Shown here piece by piece: positions 31,449 through 43,186 of a stretch of 64,000 nucleotides of DNA. A model generated the notes under the pieces. That model saw only the letters and a program-made list of their open reading frames with translations, searched no databases and had not been told where the DNA came from. Numbering within the stretch: the first letter of the stretch is position 1; the number at the start of each line of letters is the position of its first letter. Made by a program: the position numbers and the translations under genes. Source of the DNA: Branchiostoma floridae (lineage: Eukaryota; Chordata; Leptocardii; Amphioxiformes; Branchiostomatidae); assembly GCF_000003815.2 (NCBI RefSeq), contig NC_049995.1, positions 11,700,933-11,764,932 on the forward strand, written 5' to 3'.

Positions 31449-34400
31449 ATGGCTGCCGCAGACCAAGAAAGCCACGTCAGCGCAGTTCGTCCTCGTTCCT
31501 ACCAAGACGAGAGCTATCTGCAAGGGTTTCTTGGAACTGTGGGCGACTTACAGAAGGCTGGGGAACTGCAGGATGTCGTCCTTGAAGTCGAGGGCCGGCG
31601 GTTTCCCTGCCATCGGCTTGTTCTGTCCGCGGCCAGTCCCTACTTCAGGGCCATGTTTACAAGTGACATGGCGGAAAGCCGGCAGAATACGGTTGTTTTA
31701 CAGGTAAGGTCGTGCCGGTCGGCATGACGTGTGGTTAGAATAGAGCGATCTAGGGGGTATTCAAGGATTCTACGTGTCATAGAGAACATGTAGAAAAGCG
31801 AAACCCTTTGTTACCTAAACCAACAAACACTGTAAATGCAGAAATGTTCGCGGTCGATTAATGTTCGCGGTTTTCGCGGTGACCACTTCGCGGTGACCAC
31901 TTCACCGCGAACTTAAAACCAACGCGAATATTTTTCTATAGTGGTATTAGCATCTTATGACAAGAACAGTCAGCTACAGGAGAGTACTCCTCTCTCAACT
32001 GAAGATGGTATCCAGGTATCCAGGTGTGAATGAATGAATGGTTGGTTTATCAAAACGTGAAACTTTGCAGCCAAAAGCTGAATTACGTATACGGCACAAT
32101 ACAAGTATGGCAAAACAACATCTTACAACTTAATCATAAATTTTACAACATCGATATGAAAGTATACACTTTATGTAGTTAAAGGTTGAACATTATTACG
32201 TTACTAGTATATTGTTTTGTAGGGTTTGGATGAAGGCGTGTTTGGAGATATCCTGAGTTACATCTACTCGGGAACCCTCCATGTGTCCCTGGACAAAGTG
32301 CAGCCCCTGTACCAAGCAGCTGACCTCCTCCAACTGGACTATTTGAGAGACACCTGCAGCAGCTACATGGCCATGAACGTGGAGCGCTCCCACTATATGG
32401 ACTTGTACAAGTTTGCTGATGTCTTCTCTGTGAACGTTGTCCGTAAAGCTTGTCTGCAGTTGATCCGTAGAAACTTTGTTGAGGTGGGTCTAATGTGTTG
32501 GTAGTAGCTCACTCAATTCAATTCCCTGCCATACAAGGTTTGAATGAGTTTTAAACGTATTACAAATCTTTTGCATATTACACTTTTTATATTTCTGCTC
32601 GTTCAAGCATATTGTCAGACGTTATTTTAGAGGGAATCATCCACATTTTTTATTTTGTGAACATGTTGTCCACAGCATAATATAGAAGAGTAAAGCATGA
32701 TATAGAAGAGTAAAGCCCATGCCTTATTTGTAACTATTAGTATTAACCAATTTAAAGTTGTTCCCCATAGTACCACACATGTACATGTACCCTTGATTTC
32801 CAAAGGTTGCCTCCAGCGAGGAGTTCTACAGCCTGAGTATAAACCAGCTGACTGAGGTCATCAGCCATGATGAGCTGGATGTTAAAGAGGAGATAACAGT
32901 GTGGGAGGCTGTGGTGAGATGGGTGCAGTACAACAGGGAGGACAGGTGGACATCCTTCAATTATGAATATTGATGTATACCTTGTGTTTACATCATTAAC
33001 CCTATGTATGACTGCGACGTCTTACTTCTTTATTGACTGATTAAAGTGGCTTCTCTCAGTTTGTGTATGTGATTCAATATGCCTGACTTCTATGTAGTAA
33101 TGTAAAGAACGGTTAAATTGCCCCCATGCCCCCTACCCTTTACCCTACAGACTGCACCATCTACCCAGCATCTTCCCTCACATCCGCTTCAACCTGCTGA
33201 CCTCAGAGAACATAGCAGCCATCTTGGAACACCCTCTGGTTAAAGAGGTTCCGGGGAGTTCTGAGGTTATCAGGAATGTAATACAGAAATGGAAGCCCTA
33301 CCTGAAACCGAGGCTTGGGATGACAACAGAAATGGTTATGCTGTCCAATACTGAGTCAGTACATACTTCTTCTTCGTATAAATTTCTAGGTCTACAATCC
33401 TTGTGCAGGGTTATTCTTCATGTTGAGGTCCTGTTTTACGCATTTTCAGAGTCTTACTCTAGCCTCTAGTAGTGCTCTGTATCAACTCATACTGAATCCC
33501 ATTTCTCTGTGGCTACAAGATTAGATCGAAATATGATAGTAGTAGTTGTTGTGATTTCGGCCTTATTTCTGAGGAAAAGCTACGAGTTTCCATTCCAGTT
33601 TCATGAAAGAATAATTTGTGTTCTATCCTATTCAGTTCGAAAGAGCTCCTTTTCATGAACCCTCTGGAAGGAAGGTACATCAGCTGCAGTTACAAACCAG
33701 AGGACTTCCCTTGCATCACAGACGTGACAGTCACCAGAGATAACAACATCTACATCCTGACTCGTAAGGGAAAGAGTAACGACGAGTTGTCCGTACTGAA
33801 GTACAACTATGCGGGGAATGTGTGGGAACATGCTGGTATGTCCTCAGTATCTAAATCGCTGAGACTGGACAACGATTCCACATGGTATGATGAGCACCTT
33901 GTTGAAGTTGATGGGAGTTTGTACTATCTTGCTGCCGATGTAGAGGATGACAGTGGATTGGTGTGGATGAGAAAGTACAACTGGCACACAGACCAGTGGC
34001 AGGAGTGTGCACAGCTTCAACTTGACAATACGGAATACGACTACAGTGAAGCATTGGCCTGCAGTTCACACCTCTATTTCCTGACGAGCTTAGAGATGCA
34101 TTGCTATGACCCAAGCCAGGACTGTTGGTGCAAGCGGAGCCCAGCATCAGACCCCGATCTTGACATTTATTCAGCCGTTACCATGGGAACAGAGCTGTTC
34201 TGCGCCGATTTTGACTTCAAACAGATCATGGTGTATGACACAGAGTCAGACCGCTGGCAGAAGCTGCAAGGCTGGCCGAACAAAGGAAATCGTAAAATGA
34301 AAATGTGTATTTCTCCCTGTCTTTTCGTAATGGACAACCGACTCCACATATGGTTAAGCTGTGTCAATGACGAGGATGATAAGGAAGAACTTCTCGTATA

Positions 34401-34560
34401 TGTGTATGACAGGTCTGCTGATGTCTGGAGGGACTTGAATGCAACTCTGCCTAATAAGACATATTTCTCACCTGGCCCTATGTGCCCTGTGGCACGTATG
34501 TACCTACCATACCTTAAAGGGGCACAAAAACATATCACGTCTTACGCTTATAAACGTTAA
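31449..34560 (+). CDS. K3: BTB-BACK-kelch protein, 594 aa
   Basis: Likely Cul3 adaptor and the closest paralogue of K1. Exons: 31449-31703, 32223-32483, 32806-32945, 33151-33354, 33636-34560. Its intron 4 and the start of exon 5 are almost identical to K1, whereas intron 3 and exon 4 differ at many positions. The C-terminus (GAQKHITSYAYKR) is shared with K1 and K7. Exon 3 has Tyr where most copies have Cys (EEFYSLS). The exon 3 donor (AG|GTGGAC) is weaker than in the paralogues. Intron 1 has lost the conserved stretch with the DR1-like site and holds a TTCGCGG-repeat element instead. AATAAA signals lie at 35154-35163. Confidence 0.87.
31850..31960. repeat. TTCGCGGTGACCAC repeat element in K3 intron 1
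   Basis: Contains AATGTTCGCGGTCGATTAAT, then a tandem TTCGCGGTGACCAC pair and the inverted word CACCGCGAAC, giving a small foldback. Related but decayed words ('aaaatgttcgaggtg', 'catcgcgaacgtaaaatcacc') occur near 41725-41815, so it is dispersed. Confidence 0.55.
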
Positions 34561-35611
34561 TGTACAGGATCAGAACACATACAGTTCAGAGCAGTGCAGT
34601 CTTTCTATGCTATTTATTCAGCTTTTAAAGAACGCCTCCACAAGGGGATAGGCATTTTACATAATGTTTTACTTAAGGAAAATTTTGACATAGAAATTAT
34701 TTTCCCTTTCTTGTAGATATAGGACATTTTAAAAATTTGGACTAATTTTCTGTATCGTTAATGTAATTTTGTATCATCTTTGAACATTGAATGTTAACTG
34801 ATAATCTGATAGATTCGCAGAGTAGCCCTTTGTCAGTTGCTATTCTGTTTGAAGGAGTATTGTACTTTGTAGTTCTTATATAAAACATAATTTGTGTCGT
34901 TTGAATTTTATACTAACTTGCATCTAATTTCGTACCTTTCCACTCGCTGTGTCCGTTTGACATGGAAAAAACAATCTTCTTTGTACTGCAAACATTTAAA
35001 CATTTATTCATGTATTCCCAACGTGGTTGATGTGTTACTGGTTACGTTTTAATGCAAAATGTTACAGCATTTTATTGCTTATGTAAGTTAAGCAAAAAGT
35101 CGCATGCTCACCACTTTAAGGTTCCTGTTTCCATGTGGGGAAACCAGTATTACAATAAATAAAATCATATTTTTTTAGTGATTGTGTTTCAGAAACTGAC
35201 GGACAAATAGATGTTATAAGTTTCCCATAAAACTGATGGTGCGCAAAAAACTAAGACTTGCCCATGTTCAACATGATTAGAAGTAAATGTCATGTCTATT
35301 CATTTATGTTAACAAAGATAATAATTGGTGAAACGGTAGTTTGACTGTGATCCACAAAAAGGCCCAATATCTGCGCATGCATCAGGATAAACCAATAGCC
35401 CATCAGGGGCAAGGTGGCCCATGTACAGCTACTTTATAACACTAAAGTCACATCACACGTGCCAACATGCCAAAAATCGTAAAAAACTATCATCTTACGT
35501 GATACAAAGTGCCAAATATCAGCTCAGATAAGAACAAGAAATAGCCATATGTCTTCAAGTGTACTAGTGTATTTGCCTAGGACAGTAAGGCATGGAAGTT
35601 ATTATCATCAG

Positions 35612-36064
35612 TAGGGTTGGGACCCGGTACCGGTACGAAAACGCATTTGTTTTTTTGATGGACCGGTCCAGAAAACCCGGACCTGAAAAAAAAAGTCGGT
35701 GAATCTGATGTTGGACCGATTAGCAGCTTGGCTATCTGCAGATGATGCCAGTATTACACGTGTTTTGAGGCATATTGGTCCAATAAAATAACAAGAGCGA
35801 AGTAGAGGAGATTTAACAGTCATTTTTATCACTTTTTATCACATATCCAGTACAGTCAAACTTGGTCTAACTTAACAGAGAAAGTTAGTGTTATTTGCGT
35901 GAAGGCAGACTACTCCACGAAACAGATCCCTTTGTAGCGAAATGGACCATGGTTTTGAGTATCGCCCATTGGTAGTAATTGGATCCAAGTTCAGGACCGG
36001 ACACCTGGACCTGATCCTCTAGACCTGAACCGTGCCTGAATTTTCTGTACCGGTACCCACCCTA
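35612..36064. mobile_element. Foldback element with ACCGGTAC ends
   Basis: Begins TAGGGTTGGGACCCGGTACC and ends GTACCGGTACCCACCCTA, imperfect inverted repeats of about 20 bp. Interior words (GGACCGGTCCAGAAAA, CCGGACCTGAAAAAA) recur in the K6 intron 2 element at 49433-49983. Non-coding. Confidence 0.6.
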
Positions 36065-36439
36065 GCCATCATGTCATGTAGAGGACGGTAGTTAGATGCG
36101 TGACGACGCAGCTGTCACCCTGTCGCGTTCATAGATAAAGCATTTATGGTTTTTTTGTGGCTCTTTTGTCCTTGTTCTTTTATGGTTACTGGGCAACACC
36201 TCTTAGTGTTGGGGCGATCCACCCGTTAACGAATGCAGGTATACATGTAACGTTAGTTTTACTGAATATTATGATTGTATACCATTAGCTAGCTCAACTA
36301 CCGTGGAATGTCAGATATATTATTTTTATTATCATTTTGTTATTCACAACTGACTTGCCATGCACCAAAAATCCTTCCATCTCGGTGGATGATGGTAGTA
36401 CTGCAGCTGATACATTATGTGGGTAATCAGTACAGGCCT

Positions 36440-36452
36440 ACCCTTTGACCTG
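36440..36452 (-). promoter_or_regulatory. DR1-like box upstream of K4
   Basis: ACCCTTTGACCTG, complement CAGGTCAAAGGGT, 21 bp before the K4 ATG. It keeps one exact AGGTCA half-site and a diverged second one. Confidence 0.45.
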
Positions 36453-36473
36453 TATCATACCATCATCATCAAC

Positions 36474-39400
36474 ATGGCTGCCGCAGACCAAGAAAGCCAC
36501 GTCAGCGCAGTTCGTCCTCGTTCCTACCAAGACGAGAGCTATCTGCACGGGTTTCTTGGAACTGTGGGCGACTTACAGAAGGATGGGGTATTGCAGGATG
36601 TCGTTCTTGAAGTCGAGGGCCGGCGGTTTCCCTGCCATCGGCTTGTTCTGTCCGCGGCCAGCCCCTACTTCAGGGCCATGTTTACAAGTGACATGGCGGA
36701 AAGTCGACAGAAGTCGGTTGTTTTACAGGTAGGGTTGGCGCGACGTGTGGTTAGAATAGAGTGAAACAGGTAACTTTTGGAAATACATCTAGAACAGGTC
36801 AATGTTTGAAAAAACAATTTTTTTTATAATAGACTGTATTTGATGTGTCCCACTCTATGCCCCCTCCCCAGTTACTGACCTACTATATGGTATGTAGGGG
36901 TTAAAGGTCAACTTCGCGGGCCACATATTGTTATTATGAACATGTATATTTTAAACTAAAAAGTTAGTTTTGCTTACAATTATCAGGAACATGTAGCTAT
37001 ATGTGCAAGTGGCAGAGATTTTGTGGATAAAATTGAATGGGATGAAGATTTTACCCTCAATTAAAGACATTTGACATGTTTCCCTGCTGTACATGATGTT
37101 ACCCTGATCATGATACCATATCTATAATAATCTCCACGCAGACTGTACGGTACCATTGGGTACTACATGCATCAAAAGCTGGCAAAGAAGTGTTGCATGC
37201 TTGGACTGTGCACTTGCTACTATTATGATATTATGATACTATCTTATGCAATCATAGAATCTGCTTGGGCATTATCTATACCCTGATGATATCTATACCA
37301 TGATAATAGTATATTTTCCTTCTCTGATCTACGTATTTCTGTTACATTGTCTTGCAGGGTTTGGATGCGTGCATGTTTGGGGAGATACTGAGTTACATCT
37401 ACTCGGGAACCCTCCATGTGTCCATGGACAAAGTGCAGCCCCTGTACCAGGCAGCCGACCTCCTCCAACTGGACTATGTGAGAGACACCTGCTGCAGCTA
37501 CATAGCAATGAACGTGGAGAGCTCCACCTGTGTGAACCTGTTCAAGTTTGCTGATGTTTACTCTGTGGACATTGTCCGGAAAGCTTGTCTGCAGGCTATT
37601 GCCAGACACTTCATTGAGGTTAGTGTTCATATTGGCAACGGACGCTTAACTGTTAACGTAATAGTGATTGGAATAGCATAATATCATGACATCACAGATT
37701 GGATGTTCTTAGGCCTGCATGAGAGACACTGTCTATCTTCTGTTGTGTGCTTGTATGTAATACCCTCAGGTGATTTAAGGCCTATGACACGCGTGTAGCT
37801 ATGTTAAAACGCTTCAATCCTCATAACTTTTTGTCGCGTAGTCGTATCAAGATGAAACTTCAAACACTGCTTAAACTATTTGAAATGTACTAGACACTGG
37901 TGGATCTTTATGTGGATCGATGGAATTTGGGGTTAGTAATACACATTTTGGTTAAAAAAGCATCGTTCACTTTGCATGTCCAAGCCTTGGCGAGGACAGC
38001 ACGTTTAGCCTTTATATTCATCAAAATAAGAGATTCCCTCCTATAGATTAATTTTATCCGCGGCTAAAGCAAAAAGCTTGTTTTTTTCCTAAATTTTTGA
38101 CAAAAATGAGCTGCAGTGAAAATACTTAAAATCAAAAAAAAAAGCCGCGGACAGTTTCAACAAACAAGTGCTTATACTTCAAAATACACTAACTTTTTCA
38201 GCAATACTGCTGTTTTGACCGAGGCTGAAGCCAATAAATGTGACTATGCAAGATGCTTCAGGCCGTCGTCAATCAAAGCTGTCGTTTTCCCGCCATTTTA
38301 CATCCCCGCGGGTTCGAACGTTCGAACACGGTTCGGGCGGTACCAATGTGCAGCTCCTGCGGGGGCCTCATATTCTTAATGGCATTGAATTATGTCAATA
38401 TATGATAAACACTTCATCAATACTTATACGGTTAGCACTTAGATGTCATTTCAAAATTAGTGTGCCCCATGCATAGTGAGTTCCTGTTTTGTAATGTAAC
38501 GTTACATTATGAAATTGGACCGTTCTGAAAACTTGGCGGTCCCGCGGGTCACCTGAGGTTACGGAGTGGTTCGAAATTCATGTTCGGTTCCATCACCCTG
38601 GTAACCTTGCGAGGCCACGCCCTTTTCCCCTCCCCGGCGAACTCCATCGAATCACAGGCCTTAAGTTACCCGAGCCGGGGTGCCAGAGTGGGGCAGTGTA
38701 CTAGTATTCAAAGATGGGATGGATGAAGTAGGTACATATACAGTGATCATGTCTTTTAAGGGTAGTTTAAATTGTCAAAGTCGGCAGAGAAGATACCACA
38801 ATAGGTCCTGTGTACCAGAAACGAGATGACTTGTTTTGTTTAGACAGCACACTGTGATATCTGGTCTTCTTGCTGTATCCCGACTGGAAGTTGGCAAGCC
38901 AATGGGTAAGTCCTAATCTGAACCCCATCTTATTACACCAATGGGCTGGCTATGCAGGTATGGATATACATGTACCCATATGTCCAAAGAAGAGTAAGCC
39001 ACAAACCTTATCTCGTCTGCACATTCTTATCTTCTTGTATGCGAGAACAGCATTAAGACACACATTTCTTCAGTATCTTGTTACATGGTATATACTCTTT
39101 ACCACCAAAGTTTTCCTGCAGCGAGGAGTTCTGCAGCCTGAGTGTGAATCAGCTACTTGAGATCATCAGCCATGATGAGCTTGGCATTACAGAGGAGACA
39201 GCAGTGTGGGAGGCTGTGGTGAGATGGGTAGAGCACAGCAGGGAGGACAGGTGTGTGTCAGTGATCTATAGACAATTTGTCTAATCTGTCAATAAGTTGA
39301 TGGGTACAAAAACCTGACTTTGATGCAGACATTATTATATTGGCCTTTACATTCTGCCAGATTGGGTTCAGTATTCAACTTCCATTGATTTACCACTAGT

Positions 39401-41181
39401 TTTCTGTTATGTCAAAGAAGAATAAAATTAAAACAAAATAGACTCAAATCACTTTCCCTACCATGTTCCCTACAGACTTCAACGCCTACCCAGCATCCTC
39501 CCTCACATCCACTTCAACCTGCTGACCTCAGCCGACAAGAATTCTATCTTAGAACACCCCTTGGTCAGGGCGGTTCCTGGGAGTTCTAAGGCCATCAGGA
39601 GTCTGGCCAAGAAGACTTCCAACCTGAAGAAGAGATCTGGAATGGAGACAGTGGAAATGGCTCTGCTTTTCTCTGAAAGGTGTGAAACTAAGCACATGCA
39701 TATGTCGTTCTCCCATATCAATAAATGTCTGGAAAAGGTATATTTTCTTTGATGGCAAGTGCAATTTTAGCCCCCCCCCCCCCGGTTACCGAGAGAGATA
39801 TTGCTCCTTTTAATTGATGAAAGGCAATGCATGCATTTTTCTCTGTCTTGTAAATTGCTGCATATGAAGTTAATGGCAGTCTTTATCTTGTCCATCTTAC
39901 TTTCTGTAAACTTTCTGCATACCCAAATTGCATTGCATGAGGATTGCATATCACACCATATTTGTACTGAATGGAATAAGTTGTATATCTGGACAGATTT
40001 TTTTTTGGTTCACTTATTTACTAACGGCACAATAGAGGTGGTGTTTAGGTATTTTTAATTTTCACCTGAGTGGAGTGAGGAAATTATAATGTAAAGTGCT
40101 TTTCCCAAGGGAATAGAATAACAACCTTTCATGGATCGAACTCAAAGCCCCCAGGTTCCGAGTCAACAACCACAAGGCCGCCAAGGCACATTATGTTACT
40201 GCTTTGCATGCAACTTAACATGTGTTTAATACTTCCATGTCCATGTGTTATGCCCTCCACAGCAGAGACGAGATGCTGTGGATTGACCCGGAGAAAGGGA
40301 AGTACATCAGATGTCACAACGACATACATCCAATTACAGGAGCAGTAACCAGTGATAATGACATCTACATTCTGGGACTTGAGACTTACGATTTACGCAA
40401 AAAGTATGCCCTGTTCAAGTACAACCATGCGGAGAACAAGTGGGAACGAAAGTCTTCACTACGATGGTATGACCCGGACACTGATGACGACCTATTCGAG
40501 TTCCTTATTGATGTCGATGGACAACTTTTTTACCTCATTGTGACATTCTCAATGATAGAGTTGAAGAAGTACAACCAGCACACAAACACGTGGCACAACT
40601 GTTCCACACCTCAGCATGATGAATGGTTTGAGTGGTGTGTGGCAGTGTCCTGCAATCGGCGCATCTATCTCTTCACACACGCTGTCTTCACACAGACAGA
40701 AGTACTGAGTTACAACCCAAGGGCAGACCAGTGGTGCAGGAAACCCAAGTCAGACCATATTCTTGATTTCCAGAACGCTGTTGCCATGGGAACAAAGATC
40801 TTCTGTACAGATTCAGACTTCGAACAGACAATAGTGTACGACACCAAGACAAACAAATGGTTCAGGCTTCCAGGATGGCTGAAGTCGCCGCTGAGCACAA
40901 ATAAGGAAATCGAACACATCACTCTCTTTGCACTCCAAAACAAGCTGCATGCAGTTGTAGATCATTCTATAAACTCAAGTTCAGATGGGTTGATAAGAGT
41001 CCAGCAGGTGTTCCTGTATGACAGGTATGAAGGTATTTGGAAAGAGTTGTCTGTCCTGCCCGAAGGACCTTGGGCAGTATATCATCCGATGGTCCCAGTG
41101 GCTCATATGTGCCTACCGTATCTGAATGCCCGAAGTCATGCCACACACACACAGGTTACAGCAATCACAGAGGGCACATGA
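36474..41181 (+). CDS. K4: BTB-BACK-kelch protein, 592 aa
   Basis: Likely Cul3 adaptor with the most divergent kelch exon of the array. Exons: 36474-36728, 37358-37618, 39111-39250, 39476-39679, 40263-41181. Exon 3 begins FSCSEEF instead of VASSEEF. The acceptor is the AAAG at 39107-39110, because the more obvious CTGCAG at 39117-39122 would break the frame; length (140 nt) and phase are preserved. Exon 5 reads SRDEMLWIDPEKGKYIRC. It ends in AHMCLPYLNARSHATHTQVT, unlike the ARxYLPYLK end of the others. Blade ends include YNHAENKW, YNQHTNTW, YNPRADQW, YDTKTNKW and YDRYEGIW. Intron 2 (1.49 kb) contains a MITE. An AATAAA lies at 41635-41640. Confidence 0.85.
36898..36910 (+). promoter_or_regulatory. 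DR1-like site in K4 intron 1
   Basis: GGGTTAAAGGTCA, half-sites GGGTTA and AGGTCA with 1-bp spacing, 170 bp into intron 1. It is embedded in a conserved intron block ('gccccctcccca-ttactgacc' upstream, 'acttcgcgggcca' downstream). Confidence 0.45.
37775..38664. mobile_element. MITE-like element with perfect TTAA flanks in K4 intron 2
   Basis: TTAA at 37775-37778 and 38661-38664 bracket the ends GGCCTATGA and TCACAGGCC (9-bp inverted repeats, one mismatch). The interior has no transposase. It includes a GC-richer segment around 38290-38360 and the palindrome TAATGTAACGTTACATTA at 38492-38509. A piggyBac-type origin is inferred from TTAA alone. Confidence 0.5.
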
Positions 41182-42087
41182 AGTGCATAGTGTCACCACT
41201 ACAGCTCGTTGAAGATTTGGTGAATACTGCCAGAATGAAGTCCAAAGTTTTTTTAAGTTTGTGTATTTTTACAACGTTTGATAGAGTTTTTTTTCTTAAT
41301 TACATTATAAGGTAAACGTTTTCCTACATCTTGTTCAAACCAATTAGATTAAGTTTAGTGTTGGATGATGCTGAGGACACAGTGAAGGATGTAGTTTTTC
41401 CAGTTCACTCACATGTATTTTCCTCTATTATTTTTTAAAACATGTACCAGTAAATATTCATGATATACTTCAATGGTCTATCTTCCTTCCTTTTGAGCTA
41501 CCGCGCTAGTGAATGTCTACTGTGCCATATGTTGAAATTATGAGATTATAAAGTTTTTAGGGAACGCAGACGATCTGGTGACTTCTTGACAATATTTTTT
41601 ATTTACTAAGCCCTACGTCTATTTTTTTACAATCAATAAACGATTAAGACACAAATTTTAAAGTAGTCTTTATTAATACGAGTTGCAAAGGCCCTATTGA
41701 AGGATTATCCTCATAAAGTAAACGGAAAATGTTCGAGGTGCTTTTATGTTTGCTGTTTTTGTAGCAAAAACAGATCACTTCTTCATCGCGAACGTAAAAT
41801 CACCACGAACATTTCGCTTCGTTCACTCGGTGGTTTTATTCGGTGGGTATAGCAAAGAATTTTGACAAGACATAGCAATGACGTTTTGACACCATGTACA
41901 CATCGGGGCGGGTCATTAGCCCTTAATTGTATCACACTAAAATAGATACCCTTGGAGACGCTCATTAACCAGTGGGATGGATACCAAGTGTGACAAGTGT
42001 GAAGGCTCTATCTTATCGGTATCTCCAATATCAAACCTACACTCAAGTTAACTTACGAAACACAGAACTTAGTTGTACAGGTATCGT
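41182..42087. other. K4 3' UTR and spacer
   Basis: 3' UTR to AATAAA at 41635-41640. From 41725 to 41935 lies a decayed foldback: GCGAACGTAAAATCACCACG, then TCACTCGGTGGTTTTATTCG, then ACACCATGTACACATCGGGG and CGGGTCATTA. Its second half matches the hairpin element at 58516-58686. Confidence 0.5.
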
Positions 42088-43068
42088 TTATCCCTCAAAC
42101 ACCCGAGTGGGGTCCATTTGGGCCACAGGCGTACATTTTGAAGTGCCATTTGAACATTTTTGATCTGAAGAAAAAATCCTTCCGTGACTTTGTCAGTCAA
42201 TATGTCTTATACCTTCTTCCAAGTTTTCGCAAAGATTGGTACAATAATGTGGAAATTATAAAAAAAGTTTGTGTTCAGTCCCTCTGGGGTCCAAACAGAC
42301 CCCAGCAAAAATATGCAGTTTTTAAAACAATCTTTGGAAACTAACTCCTGAACCACTTATAGTATGACTACCAAACTTTCAGACAATAATAAGAATGTAA
42401 ACCTAAATCATCACAAAAATTTCTGTGTCATCAACATGTAATTTGACGACATTATAACGTCATTTACCTAATCAGGGTGGCCATCTTGGATTTTGAACAA
42501 TGACGTCGTGAAATTAGCATAAATTTTAAGTCATGAAAATTACATTGAATTTCATAGAATTTAATTGTTGTCAGAAAACAGGTGTAGTTTACCAAGAAAA
42601 CCTTTTTCGAATTGAAATTGTCAAATTTTGGCAAAAATATGCCTGTTAGAATATGGTTGCCATGGCAACCCCCAAAAATGATAAACTTACTTTATTGACC
42701 AAAAACTTTTGCGAACAATATTTTGTGATAAATTACCGTTAAAATAAGTTTCGTAGCTTTAGCTCTAGCCGGTCATGAGTTATGCGACATAAATGTTGCT
42801 GAAGGCCTCAAAATTCCCCTATCTGGTCGAAATAGGTTTAGTGCAAAACGTGGTCCTTCTGAACTTTTGCATAAATTATGATGATGAGTTGGAATTAGCA
42901 ACACCTTAACATCTCAAAATCTTCCTCTTACATTGACGAAGCAATGTATATACAATGATCGCCGATACGAAATGGTACTGAGATTTTATGAACAAAACAT
43001 TTTGGGGTCCGTTTGGACCCCACTCGGTCATTTTAGTCGCAAAAAAAGGTCGGGTGCTTGAGGGTTAT
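42088..43068. mobile_element. Non-autonomous piggyBac relative (973 bp) with TTAT flanks
   Basis: Ends CCCTCAAACACCCG (from 42092) and CGGGTGCTTGAGGG (to 43064) are the terminal repeats of the element at 5.5-9.3 kb. About 250 bp at the left end resembles that element's right end, including palindromes at 42108-42127 (damaged) and 42284-42305. The right end carries the left-end signature TTTTTTTGCGACTAAAATGA and a perfect palindrome at 43003-43022. Both sides are flanked by TTAT (42088-42091 and 43065-43068), a 4-bp duplication that differs from the usual TTAA. The middle replaces the transposase gene with non-coding AT-rich DNA. Confidence 0.8.
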
Positions 43069-43186
43069 GTACAGTTATAATAAGCATCTCTCGAGATGAA
43101 GGCAAAACTGTTACTGCTACATTATGTGGGTAATCAGTATATCACTAGCCACCTTTAAACCCAGGGGTCATGCCATCATTATCAAC

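Larger units (their letters stand above)
33315..36728 (+). repeat. Segmental duplication, copy B (K3 3' half to K4 exon 1)
   Basis: Partner of 23200-26088, displaced by 10.1 kb at the kelch exon and 10.64 kb at the K2/K4 start. The increase comes from the element at 35612-36064 plus a short extra run near 36175-36225. Confidence 0.75.

Noticed and set aside
31399-31707. Alternative frames over the BTB exons
   Set aside because: Several out-of-frame readings of exon 1 and exon 2 are long in every paralogue because the exons are nearly identical. They do not join to BACK exons in phase.
38492-38509. 18-bp palindrome TAATGTAACGTTACATTA as a regulatory site
   Set aside because: It lies inside a MITE-like element in an intron and has no second copy nearby. 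It is recorded only as a detail of that element.
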